A stretch of 64,000 nucleotides of DNA from Callaeas wilsoni (lineage: Eukaryota; Chordata; Aves; Passeriformes; Callaeidae), in the NCBI GenBank assembly GCA_013398955.1, contig VWPU01011633.1, positions 489,397-553,396 of the forward strand. The letters run 5' to 3'. Below the pieces are notes generated by a model. That model ran no database searches. It was not told where the DNA came from and saw only the letters and a program-made list of their open reading frames with translations. Position numbers and translations under genes: made by a program. Of the stretch, positions 53,401-64,000 are shown piece by piece. Position 1 is the first letter of the stretch. Every line of letters begins with the position of its first letter.

Positions 53401-56400
53401 AAAAAATGTATTTGTTTCAGTTGCAGACATCCAAGTGTAAACAAAAAAAAAAAAAACAACCCCAACATTTTTACTCTTGCCAAGAAATTATCAGTGCAAA
53501 TGTGAGACTGCATTGAGCCTTTAGATCACCACTTAATCAAGTTATGCACTCAAATATCTTGGTAAAATGCACAACTTTAACTCTTCAGTGTTTGACCATC
53601 ATGAAATGTTGAATTACACCAAATTTGGCAATGAGGACCAGCATTCACAAATGCTCTCACTGCTCCTTCATGAAGAGGAAGTCTGTAAAACAGTTAACCA
53701 GGCAGTGACCCTTCCTATTGGCCTGTTTCAGAGACACCATGCACATGCTCCACACAGCAGATGACAGAGGGTAAGTTAATTTACTTAGGTGGAAACATTG
53801 GTGAATACTGTCAAAAACAGAGTTATCAATGCATTCTGGGGGACTCTGTCCTGTTTGTGCACATCTACTTATATGACATGGCTTTTATGTCTTAAAGCAG
53901 GACGTGTTACAGCATTTGTAGTGAAGCTTCTCCTTTTTCCACTTTTCAAACCACTTCTACCAGATTTCCTGTGGGAAATCAGAAGGGGAAGGTGCAGTTA
54001 CACATACAGTCTTCAGCAGCAAGCTCAACACCCTAGGACTGTTAACAACCCAGGAACAGGCAAGTTCAGGACTAATTGACACCTCCCCACCTCCACCACT
54101 TCTTTAATATCTTCTCTCTCAAATTCTCCTGGTTCTGCTCTACTTTTTCTGGAGGTCCCACATGGTCCAGTGAAGGGCTGTGCAAGATGCTTTCTTCACT
54201 CCCTGGAGTCTCAAGGCAGTCAGGAAACTCCATGCTGACCTCCACCACCACAAAGCCCACTGTTCTCACACCCCAGGCTTTTCCCATTCAGTATGGCATT
54301 CCCCACCATGCACTGCCTATCTCTCCATATGTGTTACTGGAATAACTGCTGCTGTTAATGGTATTAAGACAAGCTTGCCATAAGACAGTCAGCTGCAAAG
54401 GTCCGATAAAAATCTTAACTAGTATCTATTTCATCAAGTAAGGTTCCTTGCTGCCTCCCAAGAGACCACGTAAAAGATGACCTGCATTTCAAATGTAAGA
54501 AAAAAATTTATACAAAAACCAAGGATGGCACAAGAAATGCAACTTTTCCTGAAGTTTTCTAAACATATTCTAGCATAGTCTAAGCCAAGCACCAGAATAT
54601 GTGCTTCAGGTCCCATTGATCTGAAAGAGCCTTTAAGAAAAAGTAGTTAAGTAAATTGCTGAACTGGAGCCAAAATTTTAAAAACATTTGTCTTATCGCT
54701 TTGTATAAAAAATTACAGTGCAAGAACACATAAGCAATGATTAATTATATTATGACTTACAGACAGGAAAAATGCAGACATATATCTTGTTTGGATTTTC
54801 AGGTCCAGAAAGAAAGCACAGAAAACAGACTATTTATTTTGACCAAAGGATTCACATGAACTAGATAGATACAAGACTCAAAATGGTTATCTTTTTTTGC
54901 TGCAAAGTAAGATGCAATTCTCTGATGTTTGGCAAAAGACACTGCTACTCTGCCATTTCCAACTGCAAAGCTTTGAACAAACTGTGCTGTTTCCAGTCAA
55001 TGCAAATAGAGTGCTACGCTGTACTCCTGTAATTTACACTACTCATTTTTATCTGGGTGGCTAAACATGAACATTTAGTAAGCCTCCATGGAACCACTAC
55101 GGTCAGCATAAATCTCTTGCATTACTTTATTTGTGAAAAATCAGAGCAACAAGTAGGTTGTTTAATCAACTGCTTTCTACTAAGTGCTTTGCATGTTGGC
55201 ACTAAGTTTATTCACCTACTAATCTTATCAAAGCACAATGTCGAGAGAAAAATGACTGTAGGGGAAAAAGCTCCTTTCTGTCACTTAGAGATAGTAGATG
55301 CATATGTGTGAGTGATGGAGGGGAAACAGCTTACAGCTCTCTCCAAATCATTCACAGGAATGATCACGAGTGGTGTGCTGACGGAATGCTGTGCCTGTGA
55401 ATAGTTTAAACAGTAGGAGATAGATGATTTACTTGGCATGAGCCTCCTTCATGATCTTACTTCACCTCACTGACTGAACAGAGAGCCCTTCCTGCTTTTC
55501 TGACCAACTCTGTAATCTCTTTTCAAAGCAATAAAAGGTTTAAACCAAATTGTTACGTAGTGTTATGCATCAGTCAAAATCTTTTATCAAGCCCCACCAC
55601 ATTCTGTACCACTGCATCAGTTATTCACCCTGGAGCCCACCACAGCAGCCATCAGCCCTAGGCACAGGTACCAGAAGCAGTTTCCAAAACACCTCTTCCC
55701 AAGAGTTCCTCTACTAATAAACCTTACCAATAAGGCCTTTTCACAGAAGCTTAGGGAGACAGTGCAGTTGGCAGCTTTCTAACCATGTTTTTTCAGTCTT
55801 CTGCTTTGTAACAGAAGGATTACAGTCATGACAAATCCAATCCAGGGTTTTAAATTCCCTCAAGGTGGTGTGCACACATCCTTCTTCTCCACAGATCTAA
55901 AACCAGTAACACTTACTCCTCAGCTTCCCTCCCTAACCTCCTCATTCTCTCAAGCCATCCACTGCAAGATGGGTAAGTCCTACAGGGCCTGCTGGTGCCA
56001 AGGGACCACTTGGCCCTGGCTTGTTACACAATAGGAAAAGTCAATCCCATTGCAAGAGGAGCAGAAAAAAGTGAATACCTGAAAGAAACAAAAAAGAAGA
56101 AAGTACCTTGTCTTAGTAAGAGTCATCTTGAAACATTTGATGAAAGTATTGATCTCTTCCAGGTGTTATCAAGTTTGTTCAGCAAACATCAAAAATTCAT
56201 CTAATTAAAAATGCACTCATACTTGGATCATTGTGGTATTACCTCCTCCCTCTCTCATCCCTTCCACACACATATGGGAAGGACTTGCAGTACTGTTAAA
56301 CACCACCACCACACCTCAGGAAAAAAAATTTTAAAAAACTCTGTGCAATATGGAAGAGGATGGAGAAGATACTTCCATGTAATAAATCAAGCAAATTTCT

Positions 56401-56689
56401 CAGGAATTAACATGCAGAATAACTGTATTACATTGAGTCACCATTCAGATAAATTTGGAAGTCAAAGAAAGAAGAGTTTAAAGAGTGTGAAATCAAATAA
56501 AGACATTGGGATTAAGCTGGAATCCTTAATGCAAAAAAACAGGCCACTTCTACTGTGTACCTCCTGCATTGCATCAGTGTTATGAGAATCAATGTCCATT
56601 TTAACATATATTGCTATTAGCAATGAACTGTATGTAATAGACTGAATCATTCATTAACAATTACCTTGGGAAAAGGCATACAAATATTA

Positions 56690-56868
56690 ACAGCAAGGAT
56701 CATTACAAGGAAATTCATCACAGAAAGAGTGATTAGATACTGGACTGGGCTGCCCAGGGAGGTGGTGGGTGTGGCACTTAGGTGGTCTAGTTGACATGGT
56801 GGTGTTTGGTCACAGCATGGACTCAATGATCTCAGAGGTCTTTTCTAAACTGATTGTGTGATTCCATG
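56690..56868 (+). mobile_element. CR1 LINE fragment (3' end)
   Basis: GTGATTAGATACTGGACTGGGCTGCCCAGGGAGGTGGTGG is the sense CR1 motif that ends ORF2. It is followed by CATGGTGGTGTTTGG, GACTCAATGATCTCAGAGGTC and the terminal repeat TTGTGTGATTCCATGG at the 3' end. 5'-truncated, in EGLN3 intron 1, opposite to the gene. Confidence 0.88.
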
Positions 56869-59800
56869 GCCAACTCTCCTCCCTCCCAAAATGCAAGCTC
56901 AGTGGAACAGGGCACTGAACTCTGAATCTTGTAATTTCCCCAGTGGCTTTCCCAAGGATACTGCACCTTGCGATGCAGCACACACCCCCTTGAGTGCAAA
57001 GGACAAACACTCCTCATAGACAGAGGCCTTAATGCCACCTGGATTACAGTTACACTGGCATTCAGTGAGCAATGAGTCCCCATAAAAAAAGCAAACTGAG
57101 AGGCACATACTTATTTACGGCTTGCAAGTGATCAAGCTATTGGCCAGCACACCAGTAAGGCAACCTCTGCAAGTCCCTGGCATTAAGAGCTGATATGGTA
57201 CCAGCAAGAATTGCTATCACAGCAGGCACAGCAATGAATAAGAAGTTACTGCAGAAAATGCACGACCAGTATAGGAGACATTGTGAAAAAACTTCACTAC
57301 TTTTCCACCATTGTGTAACACCAGAGCCTAGCAAGACTCAAAAAGAACTGCTGGACTGCAAAACTACAGACAACAACAAAAAAAATTGCCCTGATGCCAC
57401 AAACACATGCACAAACTCAGGATAAACTGACCACTCATATCCTGACATTGCCTGAGAGCGCTGACACTTCTCTTCACTTATAGGATTAACCACCTTCTGC
57501 CTTTTTCTGGGACTATGGCTGTAAAGTACATGGACAGGCTCCTGGCACAGTGTGATAAAGGTTGCTGGGTGGATACAGACTTCTCCTCAGGCAGGAGGGG
57601 GGAAAGGAGGACCGAGAGAAGACACCTGGCTGCCAAAGGCTCTGGTGTAACACACATTGAAGGCAGCATGTTTTGCCACTGCCTACCATGAAATAAGTTT
57701 GCCAGTGCACTACAGTCAGGTTTTTAAGAGTGATGATACATAACAGGTACTGAATTCAAGCTGCTTGCAACTTCAGCACCTGAGTATTAACTCAAACACC
57801 ATTCCCTAGAGGCTTCCCATGCTTCTGAACCTATTTACAGATATGTGCACCACTGTCTGTAAAATACTGATCCATTTCTCCAATACTCTGTCCCTGCTGA
57901 AAGAAGAATTAATCCAAAAGATTCTCCAAGTGCCTCTTTCAGAGAAGTAGTTCTTTTGAAAGTTTCAAAAGTCATTGAGAATAATTTGGTGAAGAACAAA
58001 AACAAGTGTTAATATGCCCAAGTTTATACTCATCTGATTGTCAAGTAAAAATTATACATTCCTGTGTATAATTAACCAGGCTAACTAATCTTGCTTGACA
58101 AACAGAGATATAAACATCAGCTTTGACACTGAGCCAAAGCAACCACACTAGGATCTGTGCCAATGCTGAATTCTTCAGTTTCCTATCATAAAATGACTTG
58201 TCTGTTGTATTTACAGTTCCAGTGGCTCTGGACTCTGCCGGCAGCTGGCCAGAAGAACAGATTTGAACTTATACATTATGCCAGAACATGTGCATTTGAT
58301 TAGAAGAAAGAAATTATGCATATTTCTTCTGGATGGTGGTATTCATCAGACCTCCCATTGTAAACTAATTGCAAGGGATGCTGCTACCCAAGTATCAAAA
58401 ATACTTTCTAACATACAATAAACCAGTATATCTCAAGAGGCAGTACTGCTCTTCAGCCTACTACAGCTATAGTTTTCTGTTATCCCACTCTTCAAATCTT
58501 TTCCTCAAGTCAGAAAATTCAGCATTTCACTGTGTTTTAATTGCAAAGGATAGAATTTGAATGTTAGACAACAGCACTTTTCTTTCTTCATATATAAATG
58601 CATATATAAACCTTACCTCATTACATGAGTTACAAGGGACTTTGTAAAACTACTCCTGTGACATCTCATCCATTTCTTTAATCCTCAGGAACAGAAATCT
58701 TGGTAACAACCTCCTAGGCAGACCATGTTTCAAAACCTACCAGGAACACCTCATCATGTGACAGGCAGAAGAACCCACTCTGGTTTCCAGCAAACACTCA
58801 CTAGCTATGAACTGTCACCACAAAAGACCTACTTCTCCTGTGACCATCAGAGAGGATCCACCAGGGTGGGATGAGCAGGGTGGTGTTATGGCAACAAGCA
58901 GAGGAAGCAAGTTTTTTAAAAGGTTCACATCCCACAGGGACTTCTAAATTAACTAATCTCACACTGAAAACACTTTTTTCTAACTTCAGGCCATACACTT
59001 GACACTGAATGCGAGCAGTTCTGTTTTGAGCTGAAAACATCAGTCATGGGCTTCCTTCAACACAGAGCAGCTCTTAAGATTATGAATTCTTGCTTTATTT
59101 TCTAACCAGCAGGAAACACCGGTGTCCAGCAGGTGCAAGATGGGTTCAAGGTCCCCAGAGGCAGCCCTGACATGGATTTCAGCCCTTGGTGGTACCCAAG
59201 AGAGTATCTGTGACTCAGAGCAGGACATGCTGCTTTCACGACAAGGTGCAGAGTCCACTCAGAGTGCAGCCACACCAGTTCAAAGTACCTTCCACCCGTC
59301 GCCGTGAGGACCAACGCACGTCAAGCACTGACTCAGCTCAGGTAGCCCAGGGCAGCAGGCACTGACGGCGGTGCTCTGGGACCCTGCCCAGCCACAAGGA
59401 GAGCTGCCCTTCTCCAGCAGAGGCAAAATGAGAAAAGGGGAATACCACAGCCTCTTAGCACAGATGAGTTACTCGGACACCCCACTGCAAACACAACTTT
59501 TACGTTTCCACGCACTAGCCAGCCAACCTGGTTCCTGCCGTACTCTGTCCCCTGCCTCCTCACATCAGGGACTTCCAAGATCCCCCAGCCTCTACAGCGT
59601 CTAAAAAAAAAAAAAGAAAGAAGACTCTCCAAAGACACTCCACCCACCACCAAAACATTTCTCAAATCTTGAAGGAGAGATTTCTGAAATGGTTTCGCCT
59701 CTGGAATACTTTCCTGCCTTAAAAAATAAAAAGTTACTGCTTTTACTTATTTATAGTACAGTGTTTTTCTACAGGGCACCCCCTCAAGCCCCTGCAAATG

Positions 59801-62800
59801 CTAGTTAACCCCAAGAAGGAACTTTGGGACCTAGGGAGTTAGAAGCTGCAGCACGTCACCCTTTCACCTGCAGTCCCTGGAGCACCACCTGATCCAGAGG
59901 GCACTCTGGGTGACTGGCCTCACAGACCAAGCTGCAGCTTTGCTTCTGACCCCAAACACCCACCAGCTTTTCTACACCAAGTAAAGCTCCAGCAGAGTAG
60001 TGACAGGTCCTCAAAAACAGAGTGACTTCTGTCCTCAGGCCAGAACATCCCTCTGCAAAAGGACATCAATCTTCTCACTCCGAGGAGAGGACTGAACTTT
60101 GGTCAATTATGCCTCAGTGATGTCCTTAGCCATTTACCTACTAGAAAAGGGGAACCATTGTATTATCTTACTAGAAAATGGAGACTAGTTGATGAGAATG
60201 CAAAAGCCAACAAGCAGTGCATTGGGTCCATCAACCTTTAACCATGTTTCGATCATTTAACCAGCTAGTATTTTAAAATATCACTTACACCAAAGATAGA
60301 TTTGTATCACTGGTCTGCAAAGATGAAAGGTTACATTTCATGACCAGCCCTCAAATGTCAACCAACAGCTCCTATGAATATACAGCACTACTGAACAGAA
60401 GGAAAATTTTCATTCTCTTTCATGCACTCCTAACTTTCTTGAAATGCACTTGAAATTAATTTGGAAACAGCCCAATCCTAACTGACTTATTTCTCTCATT
60501 TAGCTACAAGGAAGATTTCATTTATTGGACAAAAGTTGTTCATGTCTTATGTTTATGTAGCTACAAAAATATGAAGCACTTCACACAAAACTGACATAAT
60601 CTGACATAAATTCATTTACCAGGCAAATCTCTCACCCTCTTCCAACACTTAGGCTGAAGACTAAAGTCATACTACTTATTTAAAAGTATAAACCTTTAAA
60701 TAATGATGGGCTGATATGACATAAGTATATTTTCATGATAAATTGAGTTACTAAGTACCTAAAGGCTTACATTTTAAACAAATCATTCTGAACTCTTAGT
60801 TCTGATTAATGTCTATATCCCAAAACAGTAAATTAAAACAGCACACGTCCAACAAAGAAGTTCTGGTCCAGTTGCCCATGAACACCCCACATCCCTACAA
60901 ATGTTAAGCTGTGAAAGTTTGGTGGGCATTCATTTACATGTATAATCCATCGGATAAAATAAAAATATGCTGGATTTAAATTTGAGATTTGTGTGTATGC
61001 ATTCGTAAGACTTCAGATGATAAGCAGAATGGGAAGGTTTAATGGTGGAAGAGAAATGTCTTAAAGCAACGTGGGAACCTGCATGCACTATAGCAGTCAG
61101 TTGTTAGTCACAGGAATAATCTTCCTGCTGAAGGCGTCCCACATCTCAGTTACAGACAGCAGCTGCTGTTCCAGGGCCTCACATAACCATGGTACTTATT
61201 ATTATAACAAGGGGATTGGTTACTATTAACATCTGATGAAAATTTCTCTGCATTTAGTTTTACGAACGGTATTGAGATACTGAGTCCCTTTCAGTCCTGG
61301 ATTGTTGTTAGCACTTCCATGCGCTGTTCAGAGTCTGACAACTGTCACATTAAAGCACAAGAGCCAGAAGTCTCTCTCTATGGCAAGTAGCTTGGTGTCT
61401 ATTTATAAAACAAGTTCTGTCCTGTTTATTACCATTTGTACAAGAATGACTTCAAAAACACCACAACTCTTTTTTAAAATCATCTCCACAACCCAAAGTC
61501 ACTGCCCAAAAGACCCTTCTTCCCAGCCAGTGCCAACAGCCTTCATTCATCCAGCTGATTTGTTTTCCAAATACACTGTAAAAAGGCTGGACAGCCTCCT
61601 TTCACTCCAATCCAACTTTTAAGTACCCCCCCTCAATATCCACCCTTTACACACTCCCCATCACTCCTCACATACCCTCTTAGCCAGAAATGCACTTTCA
61701 GTAGTAAACAGGTAAACAGAAGTCACCCAGAGAAAGGATGAGAATGACCTTAAAGGTGTGCCAAGGCAGGATGGTTATTTATACCTCCTAATATCAGGCT
61801 CTCAACAGGAATAAGTGAAATCCAATCTACCCACATTTTAAAACATATCTACCCAAGCTTTAACTGAATTGATGATCAGTAATTCAGTGGAGCTAAGCAT
61901 AAGGAACAATGTTTCAACCTTTTATTATTCCCACTACTGTGTGGAAATGTGAGGAGGTGCATGCACAGGTTTCAGTGTGTTCCCAAGCAACTGGTAAACA
62001 TCACCGTACTTTTTTCTTCATTTTTCAGGGGGGAATCTCAGTACCACTCACACATGCCCTTAGACCAGTGCAAGTTAGGATCAAGAGAAATGCCTAAGTT
62101 TCATTGGTTTTGTTTCTGGCATATCTCTAAAAGCAGTGGACCATTTGAAAATGTACTATGTAAAGTTAGAAATAAAGAAATAAGGATGTTTTCAGCATTC
62201 AGGCCAACAAAGTAAACTCAGTTCCAAGCTAGTTCACTTTGCCACAGCAAAACAGACAAGGAAAGAAAAGACACGTTATCCCCAAACTAATGGCATCGCA
62301 AGTGCAAATAAACTTCGTTGGGAGAGAAACCAATAATACAGGTGTCCTATAATACAAGTGTCCTCTCCATTTCTGAGAAAGCCTAGAAAAAAAACTTTTG
62401 TCTTTAAAACAGAAGTTTGCTGTGCTCAAACGAAACATCTCGTATTTTGCGCATACCCAATGCACTAAAGATAACCTCTTCAGCTGTAGAACGGCGGCAA
62501 GAGTTGGAACCTCGAAACTATTTAGGATAATACTATTACATGGGCGAAAACATCCAAATAATCGGATCAGAACAGGGGCACGTTCGCAGGGAGGGAGTGG
62601 AGAGCTTGCTCCCCCGAAACGTAGTCAAGGTTAGACGTTTTCGGTGGGGTACGCCCCGCACTGGTCCACCCTGTCCGCACCTGGGATGAGCAGAAGCAGC
62701 AGCGGGGTGCAGCCAGCTCCAGCCCCACCGCGAGAAGCGAGGAGCAGCCTGCGGCTCCTGGGACGGCTGAGAAGTGATGGCGGGTGTCACACAGGGGAAA

Positions 62801-63217
62801 AGGCAAGGGACTGGCCGTGTTCGGCAGCCGAAGAGCCCGGCGAAATCCCAGCAAGGGGAGCAGCGAGGAGCTGCCTCGGAGCGCTGCTGGCACCGGCGGG
62901 GCGACGGACCCGCAGTGGGCGGCCCCGCTTTCAGCGGACCCCCCCACAGGGCCGCCGGCGGCAAGGGCTGAAGAGCGGCTGCCGTCACGGGAGTCCCTCG
63001 GGCAGCGCACGGCGCCTCCGCCACCCGGGGCGGTGCTGCGGGACAGCCCCGCGGGGCTGCCCGAGCCACAGGCACCCGCCGACAGCGCGGACGCGCCGCG
63101 GGCAAGTGCCCGTGGAAAGTTTCCGGCAGGTCCCACCGGCAGCTGCGAGGCGGGTCGGGCCGGCTGGGAGCCGGTGCCAGCGGGCGGACAGGAGGTCGGG
63201 GCCCCGCGGACCCTTAC

Positions 63218-63574
63218 CTTGGATCGCTCTTTCACGTAGTACTTGCCGAGCCGGCTCCCGCAGTACATTACGAGCCGGTCTATCAGCGTGAGGAGAAAGT
63301 TGATCGCCTCGCAGCCCTCCTCCGTGCCTCCGATCCACTTGATCTGGTCGCCGCGGAGGTGTCGCTTGGCGACACCGCGGCTGGGGCCGGCCAGCTGCCC
63401 GTCGGCCAGTTCCCCGTCGCGGTGCATCCGCTTCACCCGCTCCAGCACGCAATCCCCCACCACCTCCCCCAAGAAGTTGTCCAGGTAGCAGAAGCCGATG
63501 TCGTGCAAGCAGGGCACGACGTACTCCAGGGCGATTCTCTCCAGGTCCAGCCTCATGATGTGCCCCAGCGGCAT
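63218..63574 (-). CDS. EGLN3: EGLN3 exon 1 (N-terminal, start codon)
   Basis: The exon starts at ATG 63574-63572 (MPLGHIMRLDLERIALEYVV) and runs 119 whole codons to KYYVKERSK and donor AAG|GTAAGG. It includes LDNFLGEVVGDCVLERVK, KRHLRGDQIKWIGG and LIDRLVMYCGSRLGKYYVK, all typical of the EGLN N-terminal part of the catalytic domain. The start agrees with human EGLN3, and a G at -3 gives a fair context. The frame stays open 45 codons upstream, but no in-frame ATG occurs there, so no longer product is expected. Confidence 0.98.
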
Positions 63575-63870
63575 GGCGCGGCAGGGACGGGCGCGCCGCT
63601 GCTCTGCCGGCACCCGCGCTGGGAGGCGATGCCCGTCGGGCCGCCGTCCGCTCCAGGCCGAGCCGGGCAGGGGCTCCGCCGCGGCGCGGGGCCAGGCGAG
63701 GCGAGGCAAAACTTTCGCCGCGGCGGGCTCGGCTACGCACCGCGGCCCGGCGCTGCGGGAGCGGCGGTGCTGCCGAAGCCCTGCGCTGCTGCTACTGCCG
63801 CTGGCGCCCCAGCAGCGTGCGGGACCGCCCCGGGGCGTGCGGGAAGGGCGCGGGCAGCCCCCGCCCGCGG
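63575..63870 (-). other. EGLN3: EGLN3 5' UTR (inferred)
   Basis: GC-rich leader between the start codon and an inferred transcription start about 300 bases upstream. The start is placed from the TATA-like TATTAAT on the - strand at about 63900-63906 and from the usual leader length; it is not directly visible. Confidence 0.45.
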
Positions 63871-63899
63871 TGAGGAGGGCGGCAGATGGCCCCGCGCTG

Positions 63900-63995
63900 A
63901 TTAATACGCCGGCTACGTGCGGGATGTGTGCTCGCGCCGCCGCACGTGGGAGGAGCCGCCCGGCGCGGGGCGATCGCCCCGCCCGCTCCCCGCCC
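63900..63995 (-). promoter_or_regulatory. EGLN3: EGLN3 proximal promoter with hypoxia-response cores and GC boxes
   Basis: A TATA-like TATTAAT sits near 63900-63906 on the - strand. ACGTG at 63915-63919 (within TACGTGC) and CACGTG at 63943-63948 (within GCACGTGGGA) fit the HIF core RCGTG; the second is also an E-box. CCCCGCCC at 63977-63984 and CCCGCCC with one more C at 63988-63995 are Sp1-type GC boxes. Motifs are seen directly; HIF use is inferred from the known hypoxia response of the gene. Confidence 0.55.
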
Positions 63996-64000
63996 GCGGC

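Larger units (their letters stand above)
62640..64000. promoter_or_regulatory. EGLN3: CpG island over EGLN3 exon 1 and promoter
   Basis: Composition changes sharply at about 62.64 kb to dense G+C with frequent CpG, continuing to the window edge. It covers the start of intron 1, exon 1, the 5' UTR and the promoter. The density of CpG explains the long open frames on all strands here, such as the 215-codon frame on the + strand, which are not genes. Confidence 0.9.

Noticed and set aside
62644..63291. 215-codon open frame on the + strand across EGLN3 exon 1
   Set aside because: Antisense shadow in a CpG island where stop codons are rare; sequence is Arg/Pro/Ala-rich without a domain.
63575..63709. 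In-frame N-terminal extension of EGLN3 upstream of the ATG
   Set aside because: The frame is open but has no ATG; the proposed first codon is TTG. The annotated start matches other EGLN3 proteins.

Overview
This window is vertebrate nuclear DNA, most likely from a passerine bird. The coding exons belong to NPAS3 and EGLN3, which are also neighbours in other amniotes. The interspersed repeats are CR1 LINE fragments typical of birds. There is also a short SINE with a tRNA-Ile-like head joined to a CR1-like tail, the architecture known from the passerine family TguSINE1, and a solo LTR resembling avian ERVL-type LTRs. No prokaryotic features, CRISPR arrays or operons are present.

Region by region: bases 1-9330 hold the 3' end of NPAS3 on the + strand. 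These are the penultimate coding exon (2212-2327), a 2.7 kb intron with a TGGA microsatellite, the large last coding exon (5042-6351) and an AT-rich 3' UTR ending near a poly(A) signal at 9306. From about 9.3 to 34.7 kb lies an intergenic desert between two genes that face each other tail to tail. It contains several CR1 fragments, the SINE, the LTR, a 22 bp perfect palindrome and one stretch on the - strand (27.2-27.6 kb) that looks like a decayed coding sequence.

From about 36 kb to 63.9 kb the - strand carries the complete EGLN3 (PHD3) gene. Its five coding exons are 63574-63218, 42493-42374, 40513-40377, 39685-39612 and 38503-38466. They join in phase into a 241-residue 2-oxoglutarate/Fe(II) prolyl hydroxylase with all iron and 2-oxoglutarate ligands present. 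Intron 1 is 20.7 kb and contains a CpG-rich patch near 50.0-50.4 kb with paired hypoxia-response-element cores, about 13 kb downstream of the start codon. The EGLN3 promoter sits in a CpG island at the right edge of the window, with two further hypoxia-response cores and GC boxes.

The two genes have unrelated roles: NPAS3 is a neuronal bHLH-PAS transcription factor and EGLN3 is an oxygen sensor acting on HIF-alpha. The placement of RCGTG motifs fits the known induction of EGLN3 by HIF. Most other open reading frames are short, lack splice context, or are antisense shadows of the GC-rich exon 1, and are not annotated as genes.
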